Below are positions 57,167 through 64,000 of a stretch of 64,000 bases of DNA, piece by piece (the first letter of the stretch is position 1; every line of letters starts with the position of its first letter). The position numbers and the translations under genes were made by a program. A model generated the notes under the pieces. That model was not told the origin of the DNA. It was given only the letters and a program-made list of their open reading frames with translations, and ran no database searches. The stretch comes from Rhodovastum atsumiense (GTDB lineage Bacteria > Pseudomonadota > Alphaproteobacteria > Acetobacterales > Acetobacteraceae), in contig NZ_OW485601.1 of assembly GCF_937425535.1 (NCBI RefSeq), positions 1,452,501-1,516,500 on the forward strand, given 5' to 3'.

Positions 57167-57196
57167 TTGACGCACCCACCAACCCACTCCTATAAG
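57167..57196 (+). promoter_or_regulatory. Sigma-70-type promoter of the rpmH operon
   Basis: TTGACG (57167-57172) and TATAAG (57191-57196) are separated by 18 nt, close to the vegetative consensus. The start of transcription would be near 57203, leaving a leader of about 80 nt before rpmH. It also lies 81 nt upstream of the divergent membrane-protein start. This is the clearest housekeeping promoter in the window. Confidence 0.65.
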
Positions 57197-57282
57197 CCGC
57201 GGCCTGCACGGGACCCGGGCAACGGGCCCCGCGATCCCTCGTTCCGCCATCCGGCGGGCCCAAGCGTTATCGGAGAGTTGTC

Positions 57283-57417
57283 GTGAAGCGCACGTATCAA
57301 CCGTCGAAGCTTGTTCGCAAGCGCCGCCACGGCTTCCGGGCCCGCATGGCGACCGTCGGTGGCCGCAAGGTCCTGGCCAACCGCCGGGCCAAGGGCCGCA
57401 AGCGCCTGTCGGCCTGA
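57283..57417 (+). CDS. rpmH: 50S ribosomal protein L34
   Basis: This 44-residue gene encodes ribosomal protein L34. It starts with GTG at 57283, preceded by GGAGA, and reads [20 protein letters not shown], then [20 protein letters not shown] and RLSA. The sequence matches L34 along its whole length. It opens the conserved rpmH-rnpA-yidD-yidC cluster usually found near the replication origin in many bacteria, though no dnaA or oriC is visible here. Confidence 0.97.
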   Translation: MKRTYQPSKLVRKRRHGFRARMATVGGRKVLANRRAKGRKRLSA

Positions 57418-57438
57418 CCGGCAGCCGGGGTTCGGGCC

Positions 57439-57795
57439 ATGGCGCCGGCGCCGCAGCGCCTCAAGCGCCGTGCGGAATTCCTGCGCGTGAGTGCGCGCGG
57501 CCGCCGTGCCGCCGTGCATGGGCTGGTGTTGCAGGCCCTGGCCCGTCCCGAGGACGGGCCGGCGCGCCTGGGCTTCACCGTGACCAAGAAGGTCGGCAAC
57601 GCCGTCGTGCGCAACCGCACGCGACGGCGCCTGAAGGAAGCCGCCCGGCTGCTGCTGCGCGAGCACCCTGTCAGCGGCGTTGACCTGGTGCTGATCGGCC
57701 GTGACTCCACGCGCGGCCGCCGCTTCGACGCGCTGGTCGATGACCTGCGCCGCGCGCTCGCCAAGGCCGGGGTCACCGGGGCGACAGCGCCATGA
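57439..57795 (+). CDS. rnpA: Ribonuclease P protein component
   Basis: RnpA is the protein subunit that helps the RNase P RNA mature tRNA 5' ends. The 118-residue basic protein has KRRAEFLRVSARGRRAAVHG near the N-terminus, LGFTVTKKVGNAVVRNRTRR and the RNA-binding RRLKEAARLLLREHPVSGVD. It starts 21 nt after rpmH and overlaps yidD by 4 nt. Confidence 0.95.
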   Translation: MAPAPQRLKRRAEFLRVSARGRRAAVHGLVLQALARPEDGPARLGFTVTKKVGNAVVRNRTRRRLKEAARLLLREHPVSGVDLVLIGRDSTRGRRFDALVDDLRRALAKAGVTGATAP

Positions 57796-58046
57796 GCGCC
57801 ACTGCCCGCGTGCTTTCGGCCGGCGTCGTGCTCTACCAGTGGACGCTGCGCCCCTTCATCGGCGCGCATTGCCGCTATGAACCCTCCTGCAGCCACTACG
57901 CCCTGGAAGCCCTGGCCCGCCATGGCGCCGCACGCGGCAGCCTGATGGCGGCCCGGCGCGTACTGCGCTGCAATCCCTGGACCCCGGGTGGCTTCGATCC
58001 CGTGCCCCCGCCGCGCCAACCAGACGAACGCCGGAAGGCCCCCTGA
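57792..58046 (+). CDS. yidD: Membrane protein insertion efficiency factor YidD
   Basis: YidD is a small membrane-associated protein that aids YidC-dependent insertion. The 84-residue protein has LYQWTLRPFIGAHCRYEPSC followed by SHYALEALARHGAARGSLMA and RRVLRCNPWTPGGFDPVPP, including the three conserved Cys. The stop overlaps the yidC start by one base (TGATG). Confidence 0.94.
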   Translation: MSATARVLSAGVVLYQWTLRPFIGAHCRYEPSCSHYALEALARHGAARGSLMAARRVLRCNPWTPGGFDPVPPPRQPDERRKAP

Positions 58047-59770
58047 TGGACCAGAAACGCCTTATCCTCGCGATCGCGGCCTCGGTCGCGATCCTTATGG
58101 TGTTCCAGTTCCTGACACCGCCACCGCCCAAGCCGGTGCCGAAATCGGCACAGGTGACCACGTCCCAGCCGGCCCCGCCCGCCGGCGCGCCCGCGGGGGT
58201 GGGCATCCAGGCGACGGCCCCGGCAGTGCCCAGGGAAGTGCCGCGCCTGCGCATCAACGGCGACCGCGTGGCCGGCAGCATCAGCCTGCTCGGCGCGCGC
58301 ATCGACGACATCGTGCTGCGCGACTACCGCCAGACCATCGACAAGAACAGCCCGCTGGTGCGCCTGCTGGAGCCCCGCTCCGAGCCCCAGCCCTACTACC
58401 TGCAGTTCGGCTGGACCGCCGCGGCCGGCACCGCCGTGAAGCTGCCCGGCAACGACACCGTCTGGCAGGGCGCGGGCGAAGTGGCGCCGGGCAAGGCCGC
58501 CACCCTGACCTGGGACAACGGCGAGGGCCAGACCTTCGAGATCAAGGTCTCGCTGGACGAGAACTACATGTTCTCGGTGCAGCAGACCGTGCGCAACGCC
58601 GGCCCCGCTTCGGTCACGCTGTACCCCTGGTCGCGCATCCGCCGCGACTACACGCCGCACACCGAAGGCTACTACATCCTGCACGAGGGCCTGCTCGGCG
58701 TGCTGAACGGCACGCTGAAGGAACAGACCTACTCCACCGTCAAGAGCGACGGTGACAAGCGCGGCGGCCTGTCCTTCGACTCGACCGGCACCGGCGGCTG
58801 GGCCGGCATCACCGACAAATACTGGCTGACCGCCCTGGTGCCCGACCAGTCACTGCCCGGCACCACCAGCTTCCGCCATATCGCCGAAGGCACCAGCGAC
58901 CGCTACCAGGTGGACTTCCTGGCCAGCAATCCCCTGATCATCGCACCGGGGGCCGACGCCTCCCTCACCTCACGCGCCTTCGTGGGGGCGAAGGAAGTGC
59001 ACGCGCTCGCCGCCTACGAACGCCAGGGCGTGCCGCTGTTCTCCTACGCCGTCGATTTCGGCTGGTTCTGGTTCCTCACCAAGCCGATCTTCTACGCGAT
59101 CGACTGGCTGAACTGGCTGTTCGGCAATTTCGGCGTGGCGATCATCGTCTTCACCACGATCATCAAGGGCATCTTCTTCCCGCTGGCGAACAAGTCCTAC
59201 CGGTCGATGAGCAAGATGAAGCTTCTTGCTCCGAAGATGCAGGAACTGCGCGAGCAGTACAAGGAAGACCCGCCCAAGCTTCAGAACGAGATGATGAAGC
59301 TGTACAAGGCGGAGAAGGTGAATCCGGCCAGCGGCTGCCTGCCGATCCTGGTACAGATCCCGGTGTTCTTCGCCCTGTATAAGGTGATCTTCACCACGAT
59401 CGAAATGCGGCACGCGCCGTTCTTCGGCTGGATCCACGACCTCTCGGCCGTCGACCCGACCAACGTCTTCAACCTGTTCGGGCTGCTTCCCTTCGATCCC
59501 GCCCATTCCATCTCCCTGCTGCACCTGGGCGTCTGGCCGCTGCTGATGGGCGTGACGATGTACTTCCAGCAGAAGCTGAACCCGCCGCCGCCCGACCCGG
59601 TGCAGGCCAAGATCTTCCAGTGGATGCCGGTGATCTTCACCTTCATGCTGGCCAACTTCCCGGCCGGTCTGGTGATCTACTGGACCTGGAACAACCTGCT
59701 CACCATCGGGCAACAGTGGCTGATCATGCGTCAGACCACCCTCGACAAACCCCGGCTGGCACGTACCTAA
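58046..59770 (+). CDS. yidC: Membrane protein insertase YidC
   Basis: YidC inserts and folds inner-membrane proteins, alone or with SecYEG. The 574-residue protein starts MDQKRLILAIAASVAILMVF with the first span, then a large periplasmic beta domain (about 60-340) containing DKYWLTALVPDQ. The Oxa1 core follows: LFGNFGVAIIVFTTIIKGIF, KMKLLAPKMQELREQYKEDP, NPASGCLPILVQIPVFFALY and FPAGLVIYWTWNNLLTIGQQ. The conserved Arg-type hydrophilic groove residue falls in the IIKGIFFPLANKSYRSM region as Lys. Hairpin element D starts 5 nt after its stop. Confidence 0.95.
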   Translation: MDQKRLILAIAASVAILMVFQFLTPPPPKPVPKSAQVTTSQPAPPAGAPAGVGIQATAPAVPREVPRLRINGDRVAGSISLLGARIDDIVLRDYRQTIDKNSPLVRLLEPRSEPQPYYLQFGWTAAAGTAVKLPGNDTVWQGAGEVAPGKAATLTWDNGEGQTFEIKVSLDENYMFSVQQTVRNAGPASVTLYPWSRIRRDYTPHTEGYYILHEGLLGVLNGTLKEQTYSTVKSDGDKRGGLSFDSTGTGGWAGITDKYWLTALVPDQSLPGTTSFRHIAEGTSDRYQVDFLASNPLIIAPGADASLTSRAFVGAKEVHALAAYERQGVPLFSYAVDFGWFWFLTKPIFYAIDWLNWLFGNFGVAIIVFTTIIKGIFFPLANKSYRSMSKMKLLAPKMQELREQYKEDPPKLQNEMMKLYKAEKVNPASGCLPILVQIPVFFALYKVIFTTIEMRHAPFFGWIHDLSAVDPTNVFNLFGLLPFDPAHSISLLHLGVWPLLMGVTMYFQQKLNPPPPDPVQAKIFQWMPVIFTFMLANFPAGLVIYWTWNNLLTIGQQWLIMRQTTLDKPRLART

Positions 59771-59774
59771 GCAC

Positions 59775-59845
59775 CCGGGGCGCTGCCCCGGCCCCGGCAG
59801 GAGGCTTTGCCTCCTGCACCTCCACCAAGGGCCATTGGCCCTTGG
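59775..59845 (+). repeat. Three-hairpin intergenic element, copy D, between yidC and engB
   Basis: CCGGGGC/GCCCCGG (59775-59791, GCT loop), GCAGGAGGC/GCCTCCTGC (59797-59817, TTT loop) and CCAAGGGCC/GGCCCTTGG (59825-59845, ATT loop) follow in the standard order. The second stem differs from copies A-C by a compensating C:G to G:C change at its base. This is the only copy between co-directional genes; it ends 30 nt before the engB start. Translating it in frame with engB gives a false N-terminal extension. Confidence 0.85.
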
Positions 59846-59875
59846 ATCCCGGGGCCCTTTTCCTGGAGCCCCACC

Positions 59876-60496
59876 TTGAACGACCTTGAAGCCGGCCGCC
59901 TGCTGTTCGCACGCGAATGCCGCTTTTTCCACGGCGCACAACGACTCGACCACCTCCCGGAACCCGGCCTGCCGGAAGTGGCCTTTGCCGGACGGTCCAA
60001 TGTCGGCAAGTCCTCGCTGGTCAATGCACTGACCGGACGACGCACCCTGGCCCGTGCCTCCAACCAGCCCGGACGCACCCAGCAGCTCAATTTCTTCGAC
60101 CTCGGCAGCCGGCTCGTGCTGGTGGACATGCCGGGCTACGGCTACGCCCAGGCGGCCCAGCAGGTGAAGGAAGACTGGCAGGGCCTGATGTTCGAGTTCC
60201 TGCGCGGCCGCCCGACCCTGCGCCGCGTCGTCCTGCTGCTGGACGCCCGCATCGAGATCAAGCAGAGCGACCTCACGGTGATCGACCTGCTCGACCGCGC
60301 CGCCGTGACCTACCAGCTGGTGGTCACCAAGATCGACAGCGTCAAGCCGCCGGCCCTGGAGCGCAAGCTGGCGGAAGTGTCGGCGCTGGCGCGACGGCAC
60401 CCGGCGGCGCACATGGAGGTGCACGCCACCAGCGCCGAGACCGGGACAGGCATCCCGGAACTGCGCGCAGCCCTGGCCGAACTGGCGCTTCCTTGA
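59876..60496 (+). CDS. engB: Ribosome biogenesis GTPase EngB (YihA/YsxC)
   Basis: EngB is an essential GTPase for large-subunit ribosome assembly. The start is TTG at 59876, with TGGAG 9 nt upstream; an upstream in-frame ATG at 59807 lies inside the hairpin element and gives a non-conserved extension. The 206-residue protein has G1 [18 protein letters not shown], the conserved [20 protein letters not shown] with GYGYA, G4 [13 protein letters not shown] and G5 [14 protein letters not shown]. It lies between yidC and argB. Confidence 0.94.
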   Translation: MNDLEAGRLLFARECRFFHGAQRLDHLPEPGLPEVAFAGRSNVGKSSLVNALTGRRTLARASNQPGRTQQLNFFDLGSRLVLVDMPGYGYAQAAQQVKEDWQGLMFEFLRGRPTLRRVVLLLDARIEIKQSDLTVIDLLDRAAVTYQLVVTKIDSVKPPALERKLAEVSALARRHPAAHMEVHATSAETGTGIPELRAALAELALP

Positions 60497-60548
60497 CCCC
60501 GGGACCGGGGCAACGCACAACCCGCGGACAGGCGCGAGGGACCGCAGC

Positions 60549-61466
60549 ATGACCGAAAACGACACCCCCCCCGCCGACGGCCCCCGGCAGTCGGCCATGG
60601 AGCAGGCGGAGATCCTGGCACACGCCCTGCCCTACCTGCGCCGCTACGCCGGGGCGACCATCGTGGTGAAATACGGCGGCCACGCCATGGGCGAGGACCA
60701 CCTCGCCCAGATGTTCGGCCGCGACATCGCCCTGCTCAAGCAGGTCGGCGTGAACCCGGTGGTGGTGCATGGCGGCGGCCCGCAGATCAACGCCATGCTG
60801 AAGCGACTCGCCATCAAGTCGACCTTCGTGGACGGCCTGCGCGTCACCGACGAGGCCATGGTCGAGGTGGTCGAAATGGTCCTCGCCGGCACCGTCAATA
60901 AGATGGTGGCCGGGCTGATCAACGCCGCCGGCGCGCTCGCGGTGGGCATCTGCGGCAAGGATGGCGGCCTGATCCACGCCCGCAAGCTGCGGCGCACCAA
61001 GCGCGACCCGGATTCCAACATCGAGCGCGCGCTCGACCTCGGCTTCGTCGGCGAACCCGAGCGCGTCGACGTGCGGGTGATCCACGCCCTGACCGGGGCA
61101 GGGCTGATCCCGGTGATCGCGCCGGTGGGCGTCGGCGCGGACGGGCAGACCTACAACATCAACGCCGACACCGTGGCCGGCGCCATCGCCGGGGCGCTCG
61201 GCGCCACCCGGCTGCTGATGCTGACAGACGTGCCCGGTGTGCTGGACGGCGAAAAGAAGCTGATCCCGGAAATGACCGTGGCCGAGGTCGAGGCCGGCAT
61301 CGCCAGCGGCATGATCAGCGGCGGCATGATCCCGAAGGTGGAATGCTGCACCGGGGCGGTGCGGGCCGGCACCAAGGGCGCGGTGATCCTGGATGGCCGC
61401 CACCCGCATGCCTGCCTGCTCGAATTGTTCACCGAAGGCGGCATCGGTACCATCATCCGGGCGTGA
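60549..61466 (+). CDS. argB: N-acetylglutamate kinase
   Basis: ArgB phosphorylates N-acetylglutamate in arginine synthesis. The 305-residue protein has the N-terminal helix [20 protein letters not shown], found in arginine-inhibited hexameric kinases, then [40 protein letters not shown], and the nucleotide-site [40 protein letters not shown] completes the pattern. Feedback inhibition by arginine is inferred from the helix. It follows engB by 52 nt. Confidence 0.95.
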   Translation: MTENDTPPADGPRQSAMEQAEILAHALPYLRRYAGATIVVKYGGHAMGEDHLAQMFGRDIALLKQVGVNPVVVHGGGPQINAMLKRLAIKSTFVDGLRVTDEAMVEVVEMVLAGTVNKMVAGLINAAGALAVGICGKDGGLIHARKLRRTKRDPDSNIERALDLGFVGEPERVDVRVIHALTGAGLIPVIAPVGVGADGQTYNINADTVAGAIAGALGATRLLMLTDVPGVLDGEKKLIPEMTVAEVEAGIASGMISGGMIPKVECCTGAVRAGTKGAVILDGRHPHACLLELFTEGGIGTIIRA

Positions 61467-61640
61467 AGCGGGATCCCGGCCGGATCGATGCCTGATGGAA
61501 ACGATACCGGCCGCGGCACCGCCCTCCCCGCGCGCGCCCGCATCCGATTGACACCTGCCGGGCGCCTGCGCATCGTCCGCCGCAACCGTCGGCCGGCACG
61601 CGGCATGCGTGTGGCCTGTTCCAGCGAGAGTGCACCTGCC

Positions 61641-62489
61641 ATGTCCGACCATCCGCTCCGCCAGACCATCGAACAGCTTTGGGAGCGCCGGGAGACGCTC
61701 ACCCCCGCCACCACCGGTGAGCCACGCCGCGCGATCGAGCAGGCCCTGGCGCTGCTGGACTGGGGCGAGGCGCGCGTCGCCACGCCCGCCGGGCACAATG
61801 AGGGGGGCTGGCGCGTCAACGAATGGCTCAAGAAGGCGGTGCTGCTGTCGTTCCGGATCAATGACAGCGCGCTGGTGCACGGCGCCGGCGGCGCGCCGGT
61901 CTGGGACAAGGTGCCGATGAAGTTCAGCGGCTGGGATGCCGCCCGCTTCCGCCAGGGCGGCTTCCGGGCCGTGCCGGGCGCGGTGGTGCGCCGCAGCGCC
62001 TACATCGCCCCGGGCGTCGTGCTGATGCCCTGCTTCGTCAATGTCGGCGCCTATGTCGATCGCGGCACCATGATCGATACCTGGGCCACCGTCGGCAGTT
62101 GCGCGCAGATCGGCAAGAACTGCCATCTCTCCGGCGGCGTCGGCATCGGCGGCGTGCTGGAGCCGCTGCAGGCCGCCCCCACCATCATCGAGGACGATTG
62201 CTTCATCGGCGCCCGCTCCGAGGTGGTCGAGGGCGTCATCGTCGAGCGCGGCTCGGTGCTGGCGATGGGCGTGTTCATCAGCGCCAGCACCAAGATCATC
62301 GACCGCAACACCGGCGAGGTGTTCGTCGGCCGCGTGCCCGCCTATTCGGTGGTGGTGCCGGGCAACCTGCCGGGCAAGCCGCTGCCGGACGGCTCGCCGG
62401 GCCCCTCGCTTGCCTGCGCCGTCATCGTCAAGCGCGTGGACGAAGGCACGCGGGCGAAGACCTCCATCAACGAATTGCTGCGCGATTGA
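61641..62489 (+). CDS. dapD: 2,3,4,5-tetrahydropyridine-2,6-dicarboxylate N-succinyltransferase
   Basis: DapD makes N-succinyl-2-amino-6-ketopimelate in lysine and meso-DAP synthesis. ATG 61641 ([20 protein letters not shown]) gives 282 residues; a frame open to 61488 adds unlike sequence. The left-handed beta-helix is visible as repeated V/I-rich turns, including [40 protein letters not shown] and [20 protein letters not shown]. The stop overlaps the dapE TTG by three bases. DapD and DapE form the succinylase route. Confidence 0.95.
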   Translation: MSDHPLRQTIEQLWERRETLTPATTGEPRRAIEQALALLDWGEARVATPAGHNEGGWRVNEWLKKAVLLSFRINDSALVHGAGGAPVWDKVPMKFSGWDAARFRQGGFRAVPGAVVRRSAYIAPGVVLMPCFVNVGAYVDRGTMIDTWATVGSCAQIGKNCHLSGGVGIGGVLEPLQAAPTIIEDDCFIGARSEVVEGVIVERGSVLAMGVFISASTKIIDRNTGEVFVGRVPAYSVVVPGNLPGKPLPDGSPGPSLACAVIVKRVDEGTRAKTSINELLRD

Positions 62490-63619
62490 CCCCCGCCCCG
62501 CTGCACGACCCGCTGCCGCTCGCCCAGGCGCTGATCCGCTGCGCCTCGGTGACGCCGGCGGATGCGGGCGCCCAGGCCGTGCTCGCCGAGACGCTGGAAC
62601 GGTTGGGCTTCACCGTCACCCGCCTGCGCTTCGGCGAGATCGAGAACCTGTTCGCCCGCATCGGCACCGCCGGCCCGCATCTCTGCTTCGCCGGACACAC
62701 CGACGTGGTGCCGGCGGGTGATGCCGGCTGGTCCGCCGGGCCGTTCGACGGCACCGTGCGCGATGGCATGCTCTATGGCCGCGGCGCCTGCGACATGAAG
62801 GGGGCGGTCGCCGCCTTCGTGGCCGCCTGCGCCGGGCATCTCGCGGATGGCCCGCCGCGCGGCTCGATCAGCCTGCTGATCACCGGCGACGAGGAAGGGG
62901 TCGCGATCGACGGCACGGCGCGCGTGCTGGAATGGATGGCGGAAGCCGGGCAGGTGCCCGATTTCTGCGTCGTCGGCGAGCCCACCAACCCGGCCCGGCT
63001 GGGCGAGATGATCAAGATCGGCCGCCGCGGCAGCCTGAACGCGCGCATCGCCGTGCATGGCCGGCAGGGCCACGTCGCCTATCCGCACCGGGCCGACAAT
63101 CCGGTGCACCGGCTGGTGCACGTGCTCTCGGCGCTGACCGCGGCGCCGCTGGATGCCGGCAGCGACTGGTTCGAGCCCTCCAGCCTGCAGGTCACCAGCA
63201 TCGACGTCGGCAACCCCGCCACCAACGTCATTCCCGCCATCGCCCGCGCCGCGCTGAACATCCGCTTCAACGACCGCCACAGCGGCGCCACGCTCACCGC
63301 CTGGCTGCGGGCGGTGCTGGCGCAACATGCCGGGCAGTTCGAGCTGGAGGTGGCGGTCAGCGGCGAAAGCTTCCTCACCGCGCCCGGCCCGCTGCTGGAG
63401 CGGCTGCAGGCGGCGGTCCACGGCGTCACCGGCCTCGAGCCGCAGCTCGACACCGGCGGCGGCACCTCGGATGCGCGCTTCATCTCCCGGCTCTGCCCGG
63501 TCGCCGAGTTCGGCCTGGTCGGCAGCACCATGCACCAGGTGGACGAGCGCGTGCCGGTCGAGGACCTGCGCCAGCTCGCCCGTGTCTATCGTCACCTGCT
63601 GGACACGGTGCTGACATGA
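62486..63619 (+). CDS. dapE: Succinyl-diaminopimelate desuccinylase
   Basis: DapE removes succinate from N-succinyl-LL-DAP, the step before DAP epimerase. The start is TTG at 62486, overlapping the dapD stop as TTGA, and gives 377 residues. The di-zinc site ligands are seen in [53 protein letters not shown] and CVVGEPTN, with the final His in [17 protein letters not shown]. It is followed by a membrane-protein gene that overlaps its stop by 4 nt. Confidence 0.94.
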   Translation: MTPAPLHDPLPLAQALIRCASVTPADAGAQAVLAETLERLGFTVTRLRFGEIENLFARIGTAGPHLCFAGHTDVVPAGDAGWSAGPFDGTVRDGMLYGRGACDMKGAVAAFVAACAGHLADGPPRGSISLLITGDEEGVAIDGTARVLEWMAEAGQVPDFCVVGEPTNPARLGEMIKIGRRGSLNARIAVHGRQGHVAYPHRADNPVHRLVHVLSALTAAPLDAGSDWFEPSSLQVTSIDVGNPATNVIPAIARAALNIRFNDRHSGATLTAWLRAVLAQHAGQFELEVAVSGESFLTAPGPLLERLQAAVHGVTGLEPQLDTGGGTSDARFISRLCPVAEFGLVGSTMHQVDERVPVEDLRQLARVYRHLLDTVLT

Positions 63620-64000
63620 CTGCCTCCCTGCCGCAACGGCGCAGCGTCATGCGCGGCATCCTGCAACTGGCCCTGCTGCGGGCCGGCGGCATGGAGCAGT
63701 TCGGCGACAGCCGCCAGTGCTTCCTCAACAGCCTCGCCCCGCTGGTTGCCTTTCCGCTGGTGGGCGGCGTGCTCGGCATGGTCTCCGGGGCCGGCGTCGA
63801 CGCCCTGGCCGGGCTGCTCGGCACGCTGGTGGCGCTGCTGACCCCGCCCGTGCTGTCGCACCTGCTGGCGCGGCTGTGGCGGCGCGAGGCGGAATGGCTG
63901 CGCTACGCCACCGCCTTCAACTGGTCGCGCTGGGCGATGCTGCTCGCGCTCAGCACGTCGCTGCTGCTGATCGGCCTGTTCGGCACCATGGGCCTGACGC
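63616..64000 (+). CDS. Membrane protein of unknown function, 5' part only
   Basis: The gene starts at ATG 63616, overlapping the dapE stop (ATGA), and runs off the right edge; 128 residues are visible. It begins [20 protein letters not shown], then [40 protein letters not shown] and [20 protein letters not shown], giving at least three hydrophobic spans. I do not recognise a named family. Its tight coupling to dapE suggests co-expression but not a specific role. Confidence 0.75.
   Translation, partial: MTASLPQRRSVMRGILQLALLRAGGMEQFGDSRQCFLNSLAPLVAFPLVGGVLGMVSGAGVDALAGLLGTLVALLTPPVLSHLLARLWRREAEWLRYATAFNWSRWAMLLALSTSLLLIGLFGTMGLT

Noticed and set aside
59807-59875. N-terminal extension of EngB
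   Set aside because: The extra residues are a translation of hairpin element D; the TTG at 59876 with TGGAG upstream gives the conserved EngB N-terminus.

Overview
The window is 64 kb of very GC-rich bacterial chromosome with densely packed, ordinary bacterial genes. Gene content and order point to an alphaproteobacterium of the Rhodospirillales, most likely Acetobacteraceae; this is an inference, since no rRNA is present. Supporting signs are the rpmH-rnpA-yidD-yidC-engB-argB-dapD-dapE run, a SUF operon led by an Rrf2 regulator, a phasin, and alphaproteobacterial-type ParE, GcdH and Liv proteins. I saw no tRNA, rRNA, CRISPR array, insertion sequence or prophage.

Layout. 1-5.0 kb: the end of dps, then parE, a convergent HU gene (hup), and a murQ-nagA pair for cell-wall amino-sugar recycling. 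5.2-12.2 kb (minus): gabD, then the phosphate regulon pstS-pstC-pstA-pstB-phoU-phoB with a readable Pho box before pstS. 12.3-17.7 kb: a sulfate importer operon (cysP-cysT-cysW-cysA, minus) and an Rrf2 regulator divergent from cysK, together a sulfur-assimilation block. 18-20.9 kb: a D-threonine-aldolase-like PLP enzyme divergent from a cyclase/SDR pair; the SDR has lost its catalytic Tyr and Lys. 21-27 kb (minus): a complete branched-chain-amino-acid-type ABC importer with two tandem substrate-binding proteins. 27.6-36.7 kb: a four-gene MdtABC-type RND efflux operon. 36.8-45 kb: a GH15 hydrolase coupled to a small Pro/Tyr-repeat exported protein, an alpha/beta hydrolase, a DEAD-box helicase, glutaryl-CoA dehydrogenase, an RNA methyltransferase and a small membrane protein. 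45.2-52.5 kb (minus): the SUF iron-sulfur operon (regulator-sufBCDSU-sufT-sufA) followed by an SDR. 53-57 kb: a phasin, the di-iron repair protein RIC divergent from an NsrR-like regulator over a clear operator array, a trans-aconitate methyltransferase and a TVP38-type membrane protein. 57.2-64 kb (plus): rpmH through dapE and a truncated membrane-protein gene.

Three Rrf2-family regulators sit beside cysK, suf and ric, so sulfur, Fe-S and nitrosative-stress functions are all controlled locally by the same regulator family. PhoB and PhoU are present but no PhoR is seen.

The most unusual feature is a family of multi-hairpin intergenic elements at about 2.46, 5.06, 20.87, 36.67 and 59.78 kb. 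Each begins within a few bases of a stop codon and is built from ordered perfect hairpins with 3-4-nt loops. Stem sequences differ between copies by compensating changes, so the structure rather than the sequence appears conserved. Most copies separate convergent genes; one splits yidC from engB. They look like a structured 3'-end or terminator element that spreads or is maintained in this genome.
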